A program made the position numbers and the translations under genes. A model generated the notes under the pieces. The model saw nothing but the letters and a program-made list of their open reading frames with translations, made no database searches and had not been told where the DNA came from. A stretch of 6,033 bases of DNA. It comes from Bacteroides sp. (GTDB lineage: Bacteria; Bacteroidota; Bacteroidia; Bacteroidales; Bacteroidaceae). The stretch is from positions 1 through 6,033 of the forward strand of contig DXOJ01000692.1 of assembly GCA_019412865.1 (NCBI GenBank). The letters run 5' to 3'. Shown one piece after another: positions 1 through 6,033 of this stretch (position 1 is the stretch's first letter; each line of letters begins with the position of its first letter).

Positions 1-2882
1 GTCAAAGGAGTGCGCAATTCATGGGAGATATTGGTAAAGAACTTGATTTTCATCTCTGATACCTTCTGCTCGATATAAATATCATTCTTCATTTTAAGCA
101 TGAAGAAAGCCAGGCGCAGGCTGAAATAGAGAGCTGCCAAACCTAGAATTACATATATAAGGGTTGCCCACCAGCTCAACCACCACGGTGGAAGGATAGT
201 AATAGCCAATGTACAGTTGGAAACCAGCTCCGGATTGGCTTCATCTACGGTTTCGACACGGAATGTATAGTCTCCGGGAGGTACGTTGGTATAAGAAGCG
301 ATACGGTTCTTTCCGTTATAATGCCATTCTTTTTCGTATCCTTCGAGTATATATCGATAAGATACCCGGTTCTGATTATAGAAATTCAGTGCGGCAAATT
401 CAATCGTGAACATGGATTGATTGTAGTTCAGTTCGATTGCTTTGGCGTATGTGATGGATTCTTTCAGGATCGGACATTCGCGGAAACTACGTAGATCGCG
501 GTTGGAAACTTTAAAGTCAACAATACGTGTATCGTAGTTCGTATGCAATGTTTCCAGTTTGTCGGGAGAGAATGTCAGGATTCCCTGCCGGGTACCAATC
601 CACAAATCTCCATTCAAGGTACGGAGGGCACTACCCTCTTCCAGTTCTACGTTCAGGAAACCGTCGTATTTGTCGTAGTTACGAAACTGTTCGGTAGCTT
701 TATTGAAGCAAGACAAGCCAATTTCCGTTGTAAACCACAAGTTACCGTTTTTATCTTCTACGATGGACTTGACTACATCGTTATTCATTCCTTCGCGTAT
801 GCCGTATGATTTGAAGATCGGTTCACGCTTTTCTTTATCATAGCGGACTAATTTATTCAAACCGCCTCCGAATACACTTACCCAGATTTGCGAATCAGTA
901 TCTTTGTAGAGTACATAAATATCGTTATCCGCTACGTTTGAATTTTCGCTGACCTGGCGGTACGTTTCAAACTGGATCTGTTCGGGGGTAGTGAAATGTC
1001 CGTCGAAAGACATCAGGCCATCCATTGTTCCTACCCAAATACGTCCGTCTTCATCTTCCGTCATGGTACGTACCTCCATATAAAGACCGTATGCAGGATA
1101 TTGTTTCAAGCCATTGTATTTATGTATAAAGGTAATTGCTCCGTTCTCTTCGGAAATTAGATTCAGACCTCCTCCCAGTAATCCTACCCAAATGCGTCCC
1201 TGGCTGTCCTGATAGGTAAAGTACACATCGTTGTTACTGATAGAATTCGGATTCTTGGGGTCATTGATATAACGGGTAAAACGCAACCCGTGCGGTGAAT
1301 TCATGTCCGGTTCGGCTTTAACAAGCCCGTTTCCTTTGGTGGAAAACCAAAGATTACCGTCTTTGTCTTCCATAATATGATATACGGCTCCTAACAGATA
1401 GTTCTTATCCGAGAAGATTTGTTTCACTTGTCCGTTACGATCTAGGCGATACAGGGCTTGCCAGCGGGTTCCTACCCAAATATCCCCATTTTGCGCCTGG
1501 AAGAGAGCACGTATTCCCTGATTCCAAGAAGTCGATCTCTCGGGCACCACCGGAGATGGAGAAACTTCTGTCAGCAGTTGGAATTGCTTCTTGGGGAAAT
1601 TAAGCCTGTATACTCCGCTGCTCGTAGATGCCAGCCAAAGGATGCCATCTTTATCCAGCAGAAGATGGAAGAAAAGCTGATTGGGAAGATCGTCGGAGAA
1701 AGGCTTCAATTGGTTGATACGGGTCATTTCCAGTTTCTCCCTGTCGAATAGAAGAATTTCCCCTCCCGGAGTCATAAAGAACATGCCTTGTTCGCCGGCA
1801 TCCTGCATTTCAAAATTGCCGATTGCGTTCTGATTGGGGAATGTAAAGCGGTGATGGCTCCTGTTCAGGGGATCATAATAGGTCAATGCCTGGTTACCCT
1901 CCTGAAACCATACCTTATCATATTTATCATAGAATATAATTCCATTGTCCTTTTCGGGGATGGTAAAGGGGAGCTTGGTCAACTGTTTGTAGCCGATATT
2001 GTACTCGTATGCTCCTTCGTTGGTGGTAATGTACATCAGACCGGATTCCGTTACCAGCAAATTAGAAACCGGCTGTTTGATTTCCGGTATCTCGTAACGG
2101 TTGACCACTCCGTTTTGCGGATCAATGCTATAAATGTGGCCTTTCTTGTCTCCCAACCATAAGAATTTAGAATTATAGGAGGCACAAGTAAACTGATCGG
2201 GGTTAGCAGATACTTTTTTCTGTATAAAGTCGGCAGGTTTGTCTTTCAGCGCTTCCCCTTTCCGTAGGGACAGAATCTGATAATCCATACCGATCCAATT
2301 GATAAATTCGGCTGTTTCGCAGAATATGTTGTGTTTCAGACGCATGTCGTACACGTTCACGTTAGGACGCGAATCATGCAATTGTTTCATCGTTATTTTA
2401 CCTTCCTTGTCGGTGTACGCACGCAAAAGGCTTTTATCTTTTGTCAGCAACAATACGTCGCCGTCTTCGGTCGTCTGAATCTTGATAATCTGAATGTTTT
2501 CGGAATATTCTTTCACATCGTCGTAGACGGCATGAAAGCTCTCATGCCGTTTATCGAACAGATAGAGTTTACGGTCGATAGTTTTAATCCACAGAAAACC
2601 ATTCTTATCTTCTACGATACGCTGAATTTTACGCGGCGGAATATCTGTGGAATAAAAGCCGTCATGATTATCGTAGGAACGGAATTTACTTCCGTCAAAG
2701 CTACATAGTCCATACCAGGTACCAAACCAGATAAATCCGTCTTGTCCTTTTAATGTACAGTTTACGATATTATTAGGCAAACCACGTTCAGCCGTGTAGT
2801 GTTCTACAATCATATTTGGATAGGCAAAAGCATACATGCCTATCATGGATAGTAATAGTATTAGAATATTCCGTTTTCTCAT
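1..2882 (-). CDS. Hybrid two-component system (HTCS)-type sensor, N-terminal 960 residues, cut at window edge
   Basis: Reading the minus strand from ATG at 2882-2880 gives 960 codons with no stop up to position 3, so the 3' end lies outside the window. Residues 1-20 form a signal peptide (basic MRKR, then a hydrophobic run, likely cleavage after AFA). A periplasmic propeller follows, made of Reg_prop repeats of the form (D/N)G-x-(I/L)W-(V/F/I)-(G/S)-T, seen near residues 48, 94, 413, 466, 510, 560, 613, 663, 710 and 760. A Y_Y_Y domain spans about 825-897 (RYILEGYEKEW, then NVPPGDYTFRV), ending in PPWW. One membrane helix covers about 903-925. The kinase dimerisation domain begins with the H-box FFTNISHELRTPL, in which His954 is the expected phospho-acceptor. 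The start is firm: an in-frame TAG lies three codons upstream (2891-2889), and later Met codons would break the signal peptide. In Bacteroides such sensors usually continue into an ATPase, a receiver and an AraC-type DNA-binding domain, and activate the neighbouring glycan-degradation genes in response to an oligosaccharide. That continuation and the ligand are inferred. Confidence 0.95.
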   Translation of the reverse strand, partial: MRKRNILILLLSMIGMYAFAYPNMIVEHYTAERGLPNNIVNCTLKGQDGFIWFGTWYGLCSFDGSKFRSYDNHDGFYSTDIPPRKIQRIVEDKNGFLWIKTIDRKLYLFDKRHESFHAVYDDVKEYSENIQIIKIQTTEDGDVLLLTKDKSLLRAYTDKEGKITMKQLHDSRPNVNVYDMRLKHNIFCETAEFINWIGMDYQILSLRKGEALKDKPADFIQKKVSANPDQFTCASYNSKFLWLGDKKGHIYSIDPQNGVVNRYEIPEIKQPVSNLLVTESGLMYITTNEGAYEYNIGYKQLTKLPFTIPEKDNGIIFYDKYDKVWFQEGNQALTYYDPLNRSHHRFTFPNQNAIGNFEMQDAGEQGMFFMTPGGEILLFDREKLEMTRINQLKPFSDDLPNQLFFHLLLDKDGILWLASTSSGVYRLNFPKKQFQLLTEVSPSPVVPERSTSWNQGIRALFQAQNGDIWVGTRWQALYRLDRNGQVKQIFSDKNYLLGAVYHIMEDKDGNLWFSTKGNGLVKAEPDMNSPHGLRFTRYINDPKNPNSISNNDVYFTYQDSQGRIWVGLLGGGLNLISEENGAITFIHKYNGLKQYPAYGLYMEVRTMTEDEDGRIWVGTMDGLMSFDGHFTTPEQIQFETYRQVSENSNVADNDIYVLYKDTDSQIWVSVFGGGLNKLVRYDKEKREPIFKSYGIREGMNNDVVKSIVEDKNGNLWFTTEIGLSCFNKATEQFRNYDKYDGFLNVELEEGSALRTLNGDLWIGTRQGILTFSPDKLETLHTNYDTRIVDFKVSNRDLRSFRECPILKESITYAKAIELNYNQSMFTIEFAALNFYNQNRVSYRYILEGYEKEWHYNGKNRIASYTNVPPGDYTFRVETVDEANPELVSNCTLAITILPPWWLSWWATLIYVILGLAALYFSLRLAFFMLKMKNDIYIEQKVSEMKIKFFTNISHELRTPL

Positions 2883-2911
2883 TGATGGCTATAATTGGAA
2901 TTAAACGTACT

Positions 2912-2919
2912 CAAAGATA
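2912..2919 (-). promoter_or_regulatory. Bacteroidetes-type -7 promoter element for the sensor gene
   Basis: The minus strand reads TATCTTTG, an exact match to the Bacteroides sigma-ABfr -7 consensus TAnnTTTG. It lies 29 bases upstream of the sensor ATG, which would give a 5' leader of roughly 20-25 nt. A run of nine A residues (2931-2923 on the minus strand) sits just upstream of the box. No clear -33 TTG element is present at the expected distance, so the upstream half of the promoter is weak or degenerate. The leader has no Shine-Dalgarno sequence, as is usual in this phylum. A promoter here means the sensor can be transcribed independently of the GH2 gene. Confidence 0.65.
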
Positions 2920-2953
2920 GTCTTTTTTTTTGAATAGTGCTTTAGTAACATAT

Positions 2954-3002
2954 AAAAAACAAGTTGGCAGGTCACCCCGCTAATCACTAATCACTAACCT
3001 GC
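2954..3002 (-). terminator. Possible weak intrinsic terminator after the GH2 gene
   Basis: On the minus strand, starting 17 bases after the GH2 stop codon, GCAGGTTA (3002-2995) can pair with TGACCTGC (2974-2967). This gives an 8-bp stem with one U-G wobble and a 20-nt loop. After a 7-base gap comes a run of six T (2959-2954). The position is right for a terminator separating the hydrolase from the sensor promoter. The large loop and the gap before the T-run make it a poor example, so it may only attenuate transcription or have no function. Confidence 0.35.
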
Positions 3003-3009
3003 TAATCAC
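2981..3009. repeat. Short direct repeat, three copies of TAATCAC
   Basis: TAATCAC occurs at 2981-2987 and 2988-2994 head to tail, is followed by a partial TAACC, and recurs at 3003-3009 (last copy preceded by GC, as is the first). Read on the minus strand, the direction of transcription, the unit is GTGATTA. The array starts within 10 bases of the GH2 stop codon and fills the loop and one flank of the possible terminator hairpin. Its function is unknown. It may be a small dispersed intergenic element or slippage-generated sequence. Confidence 0.7.
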
Positions 3010-3018
3010 TTTATCGTA

Positions 3019-5673
3019 CTATTTTTCAGTTCCAAATTCAGTCTGTTGACGTTCTACTTCATCCAACACTCGTTGGCGTTCTTCTTCTGTCAGTTGCACT
3101 TTTCCTTCAGATGATTCTTTGCTCGGGTTTACATTGAGAGTGGACGGTGTTGTCCTTTGTATTTCATAAGTCTGTTCCTCATAGCAGAAAGGGAATTCTG
3201 CAGGAACGCTTTCCAGTTCAATTTCAGTAGCTGTCGGAGCTTGAGTGCCCTCAAACTGTACGCGGGCTTTCACCTTTATTTTTCCGGCTTTCCGGGTAGA
3301 ACGAATCAATACCGGAGCAGAGCCGAACTCCACCGCACGGGGATTAGCGCCAATAGTAGCATCTCCGATGATTTCTCCTTCACCTTCTACCGTGAAAACG
3401 ATATTCTCTTTTGCCAGACGGCGCACATTTCCACTATCATCGGTTACTTCAGCAACTACGACGATAAAGTCGGAGCCATCAGCTATCAGGTTCACTTTTT
3501 GAGTATCTACATAAAGACGTAGTTTGGTGGAACGTCGGGAAGGCATTTTCTTTTGAGTGCATACCACTTTTCCGTTGATGATTCCTTCGGCAACCATGTT
3601 CACTTTTTGCCAGTTTTTTTGAGTATAGCTATATCCGCGTGCTTCCCAAAAGTCCCAGACATTCTCGAATATAACGGGAGCATTCGGCATGTGCCCTTTG
3701 GCATGAACCACCGGTTTCGTCCAGGTTTTCGTTCCATCATAAATAGAAAGACGGACTGAATCACAGTTTGTGAATACAACTACGTCCTTATCGGAGAACT
3801 GTGACATTTCATGAGCAATGAATATCATCGGGCCACATTCTGCCAATGGGTGTTGAAGGCTGGCCGGCGACTGGCTGCGAAATACTTCATACGCATATTT
3901 CTTCTGACGGAAAGCATCATAAATACCACCCCAATAAGGATCCGGATGGTAACCACGCTGATGGTCGAACGGATGCCATTGAGCGCCACCGATAAACAAA
4001 CCGGTCGTGCGGTACATCTCGTCATAGCTCTTTGCCAAGGACATAGCCTGTACCAGTAACGGGCGTTCTCCCCAACTGCGGCTGGCACGGTTATTATTGT
4101 TGTGAGCATACCAGTCGTCTACATTCTCCCCGAATTCACGGGTAAAGATACATTGCTTTGGCTTGTCTTCTTTTTCATCATCACCCGGCCAGCCATAAAC
4201 AACGTCATAATGCTCTTTCACTCCGGCCGAATGGACATCGGCAGCCGCTACTGGACGTCCCGGATAGGGATATTCTTCTTTGGTAATCTCAAGAGCTTTC
4301 AAGGCAAAATCGAGCGGATAGCGGGTTTCATTCAAGATGGGTTCCCACATCAATACAGAAGGGTGATTACGGTCACGACGAATCATTTCGCGGGTATTCT
4401 GATGAACCAGTTCTCCGAATTTCGGGTCTTTGTTCCAGTACTGCCATCCCGGAGTAGCGACAATCACGAACAGACCGAGCTCGTCACAGGCATCCATAAA
4501 GGCAGGGTCTTGGGGATAATGGGCTACCCTAATAATGGTGCATCCGACATCACGCAGACGTTTGGCGTCACGCCATTGCTGTGAGTTCGGCAAAGCATTG
4601 CCTACGTATGCAAAATCCTGATGGCGATTGGCTCCTACCAGTTGTCCGAAAGGTTTGCCATTCAGCCAGAATCCGTCTTTACCACGGAATTCTGCCAGAC
4701 GAATACCGACACGGGTAATGCCTCCGTCAATGGATTTATTTCCTTTTTTAATACGTGATTGTACCCTATATAAATAAGGTGTATCCGGTGACCAAAGAGT
4801 AGGATTCTTTACTTCCATCTGTTGACGGATGGATTTCTTCTCTCCCGGCTTTAAAGAAAGTTTTCCTGAACTGCGTTTGATTACTTTTCCATCCGCATCT
4901 GTCAAAGTCGTTTCTACAGTGACTGACTCGGAACGGGTGTCGTCATTCTGAACTTCGGTGTTTACATATACCTGCGCACTCTTTTCACTGATCTTATCAA
5001 AATGAACGAATACACCTCCACCGCCAACGGTTTGTGAATCAATAGCATCAGTAATAGCTACCGGAGATTTGGCAATCATCCATACATCACGATAAATGCC
5101 ACCATGATAAGCAAAGTCCAATGTGTATTGACGTTTTCCGGGAGGATAGGATTTGTCATCACTGTTGTCTGTGAAAACAGCGAGCAGACAGGAGTCTCCG
5201 GCTTGTACGCCATTGGCAGTCAAGTCTAAAGTAAAAGGTAGATAACCTCCCAGATGTTCCTGGATGCGTTTACCATTCAGATATAGAATCTGTTTGCCCA
5301 TAGCAGCTTCAAAATGAAGCACCACCCGTTGCCCTTTTGTTTCGGCGGGGAGGACAAAGTGTTTACGATACCAGGCCGGTCCCTGATAATTGCGGCATCC
5401 GCTGCCTTCGGCCGGCATCAATTCTACGGTATGAGGAGTGGAAACGACGTTCCAGGAACGGTCATCAAAGTTTACCGCTTCTGCTCCCCGGACATCACCT
5501 CGGAAAAAGCGCCATCCCGGATTGAAATTATAGACTTGTCGCCCGCTACCGGGAAGCTGGATGAATCCGGCAACCGATGTCTCGGGACGGTAAGTTTCTG
5601 TAGCCTGCCCTTTTTCTGTCAAGAAGAATAGCAACAGAAAAGCTGATAAGATGATAAATGGTCTTTTATTCAT
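3019..5673 (-). CDS. Secreted glycoside hydrolase family 2 enzyme (beta-galactosidase/beta-glucuronidase superfamily)
   Basis: This complete 884-residue protein should hydrolyse terminal beta-linked sugars (galactose, glucuronic acid or similar) in the periplasm by a retaining mechanism. Residues 1-24 are a signal peptide (MNKR, hydrophobic core, GQA before TE). No cysteine follows the core, so it is not a lipoprotein. The order is a sugar-binding jelly roll (about 45-205; GWRFFRGD, AWYRKHF, YLNGKRI, YHGGIYRDV), an immunoglobulin-like domain (about 206-325) and a TIM barrel (about 326-600). GANRHQD (347-353) and IRVAHYP (381-387) are GH2 core motifs. Glu449 in WEPILNE is the predicted acid/base and Glu513 in FTREFGE the predicted nucleophile. 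Two further beta domains follow (about 610-700 and 715-822, the latter like the GH2 C-terminal Ig-like domain), then a charged tail. An in-frame TAA three codons upstream (5682-5680) fixes the start. No strong promoter is visible in the 186-bp leader, so cotranscription with the upstream gene is possible. The family is near certain; the substrate is open. Confidence 0.95.
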   Translation of the reverse strand: MNKRPFIILSAFLLLFFLTEKGQATETYRPETSVAGFIQLPGSGRQVYNFNPGWRFFRGDVRGAEAVNFDDRSWNVVSTPHTVELMPAEGSGCRNYQGPAWYRKHFVLPAETKGQRVVLHFEAAMGKQILYLNGKRIQEHLGGYLPFTLDLTANGVQAGDSCLLAVFTDNSDDKSYPPGKRQYTLDFAYHGGIYRDVWMIAKSPVAITDAIDSQTVGGGGVFVHFDKISEKSAQVYVNTEVQNDDTRSESVTVETTLTDADGKVIKRSSGKLSLKPGEKKSIRQQMEVKNPTLWSPDTPYLYRVQSRIKKGNKSIDGGITRVGIRLAEFRGKDGFWLNGKPFGQLVGANRHQDFAYVGNALPNSQQWRDAKRLRDVGCTIIRVAHYPQDPAFMDACDELGLFVIVATPGWQYWNKDPKFGELVHQNTREMIRRDRNHPSVLMWEPILNETRYPLDFALKALEITKEEYPYPGRPVAAADVHSAGVKEHYDVVYGWPGDDEKEDKPKQCIFTREFGENVDDWYAHNNNNRASRSWGERPLLVQAMSLAKSYDEMYRTTGLFIGGAQWHPFDHQRGYHPDPYWGGIYDAFRQKKYAYEVFRSQSPASLQHPLAECGPMIFIAHEMSQFSDKDVVVFTNCDSVRLSIYDGTKTWTKPVVHAKGHMPNAPVIFENVWDFWEARGYSYTQKNWQKVNMVAEGIINGKVVCTQKKMPSRRSTKLRLYVDTQKVNLIADGSDFIVVVAEVTDDSGNVRRLAKENIVFTVEGEGEIIGDATIGANPRAVEFGSAPVLIRSTRKAGKIKVKARVQFEGTQAPTATEIELESVPAEFPFCYEEQTYEIQRTTPSTLNVNPSKESSEGKVQLTEEERQRVLDEVERQQTEFGTEK

Positions 5674-5719
5674 AATTCTTTATTTATATATTTCATTCGT
5701 TAAATGATAATTTATTTTC

Positions 5720-5854
5720 CACCACAGAGGATACAGAGGTTTAATCTTTTTTATTCACTATAGAGTAACACAGGGTCTCACATATTTATAATCGTATTTG
5801 TCGCTCTTCTTTACTTGCGGAAAGAGAGAGAAGAACTCTGTGTCCTCTGTGGTG
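5720..5854. repeat. Imperfect inverted repeat of a CACAGAG-type unit
   Basis: CACCACAGAGGATACAGAG (5720-5738) and CTCTGTGTCCTCTGTGGTG (5836-5854) are reverse complements at 18 of 19 positions, separated by 97 bases. The single difference would be a U-G wobble in a plus-strand transcript but an A-C mismatch in a minus-strand transcript. One arm ends 5 bases after the stop codon of the upstream gene; the other lies 46 bases before the GH2 start. The pair thus fills most of the spacer. From memory, closely similar CCACAGAG-GACACAGAG sequences are dispersed in intergenic regions of Bacteroides and some other bacteria. There is no transposase or target-site duplication to prove mobility. Possible roles are transcript 3'-end protection, attenuation, or a small non-autonomous element. 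Confidence 0.75.
5759..5775. repeat. Degenerate third copy of the CACAGAG unit
   Basis: TATAGAGTAACACAGGG lies between the two arms of the inverted repeat, in the same orientation as the arm at 5720-5738. It resembles a CACAGAGTTACACAGAGG-type variant with several substitutions and one missing base. If real, the spacer holds two direct units and one inverted unit, suggesting a decayed repeat cluster. The match is loose and could be chance. Confidence 0.35.
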
Positions 5855-5859
5855 AACTA

Positions 5860-6033
5860 TCATTTCTCATTTTCAATCATTATGATAATATCCTTTTTTC
5901 TACTTTCCGGTAAAACTTTCAAGTCCGTCACTTTTCCGTTTTTGAGAGTGGCTTCTACTGTTGTTTCGCCCGGAGCATGAAGTTTGAAATGTACGTTCCA
6001 TTCTTTCGGCCATGCTGGGAAAAGGAGTATTTG
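5860..6033 (-). CDS. C-terminal 57 residues of a probable six-hairpin glycosidase-like protein (5' end outside window)
   Basis: The minus-strand frame entering at 6033 runs 57 codons to a TGA at 5862-5860. It begins QILLFPAWPKEWNV, continues with FKLHAPGETTVEATLKNGKV and ends PESRKKDIII plus a short charged tail. The pattern (I/L)L-L-PA-P--W, a conserved-surface strand, then V-A---(N/D)GK, is typical of the C-terminal beta-sandwich that closes (alpha/alpha)6-barrel glycosidases such as GH95-like and DUF5703-type proteins common in Bacteroides glycan loci. That assignment is by pattern recall and is tentative; the catalytic part is not in view. It is on the same strand as the GH2 gene, 186 bp upstream, so both may form one degradative operon with the CACAGAG repeat between them. 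No start codon can be assigned. Confidence 0.75.
   Translation of the reverse strand, partial: QILLFPAWPKEWNVHFKLHAPGETTVEATLKNGKVTDLKVLPESRKKDIIIMIENEK

Noticed and set aside
209..809. Plus-strand open frames at 209-409 and 543-809
   Set aside because: They are antisense to the Y_Y_Y and last propeller regions of the sensor and have no domain or promoter of their own.
1458..2708. Plus-strand open frames of about 97-125 codons (1458-1751, 1788-2162, 2331-2708)
   Set aside because: They lie antisense inside the sensor gene, whose minus-strand frame shows clear Reg_prop motifs throughout. Their translations show no recognisable domain.
2981..3009. The TAATCAC repeats as a CRISPR array
   Set aside because: The units are 7 bases with almost no spacers, which does not fit CRISPR architecture.
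3157..4584. Plus-strand open frames, including one of 160 codons (4102-4584), and a 94-codon minus-strand frame (3825-4109)
   Set aside because: All overlap the GH2 gene in other frames, opposite or within conserved TIM-barrel and C-terminal domains, and look like shadows.
5674..5720. A promoter directly upstream of the GH2 gene (AT-rich, TATATAAATAAAG on the minus strand)
   Set aside because: No TAnnTTTG box with a suitable position was found; the best candidates have two or more mismatches, so none is reported.
5720..5854. The inverted repeat as an insertion sequence with terminal repeats
   Set aside because: Only 97 bases lie between the arms, with no transposase, and no flanking target duplication could be seen.
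5798..5980. Plus-strand 60-codon open frame with a hydrophobic stretch
   Set aside because: It runs through the inverted repeat and antisense to the real C-terminal coding frame at 5860-6033; hydrophobicity comes from AT-rich sequence.

Overview
This window looks like part of a carbohydrate-utilisation locus (polysaccharide utilisation locus, PUL) from a gut-type Bacteroides or a close relative. The grounds are a periplasmic sensor of the hybrid two-component type (Reg_prop propeller, Y_Y_Y domain, membrane helix, histidine-kinase H-box) next to a secreted family 2 glycoside hydrolase; a Bacteroidetes-type -7 promoter box (TATCTTTG, matching TAnnTTTG); and AT-rich leaders without Shine-Dalgarno sequences. 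The species is not determined.

All three genes lie on the minus strand, so transcription runs from high to low coordinates. In that order: (1) 6033-5860 is the last 57 codons of an enzyme-like protein, probably the C-terminal beta-sandwich of a six-hairpin (alpha/alpha)6 glycosidase-like protein; its 5' part is outside the window. (2) 5859-5674 is a 186-bp spacer holding an imperfect inverted repeat of a CACCACAGAGGAYACAGAG unit. (3) 5673-3019 is a complete 884-residue secreted GH2 enzyme (beta-galactosidase/beta-glucuronidase superfamily) with both catalytic glutamates visible. (4) 3018-2883 is a 136-bp spacer with a TAATCAC short repeat, a weak terminator-like hairpin and a good promoter for the next gene. 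(5) 2882-1 is the first 960 codons of a two-component sensor, open without a stop to the window edge. This largest gene is cut just after its phospho-accepting histidine.

The likely logic is that exported hydrolases release oligosaccharides, the periplasmic propeller of the sensor binds one of them, and the cytoplasmic kinase output (outside the window) switches on the locus. The glycan cannot be named from this sequence. The plus strand holds no convincing gene. I found no mobile element, CRISPR array, RNA gene or clearly new system; the less ordinary signals are the two intergenic repeats, an A-tract next to the sensor promoter, and a charged C-terminal tail on the GH2 enzyme.
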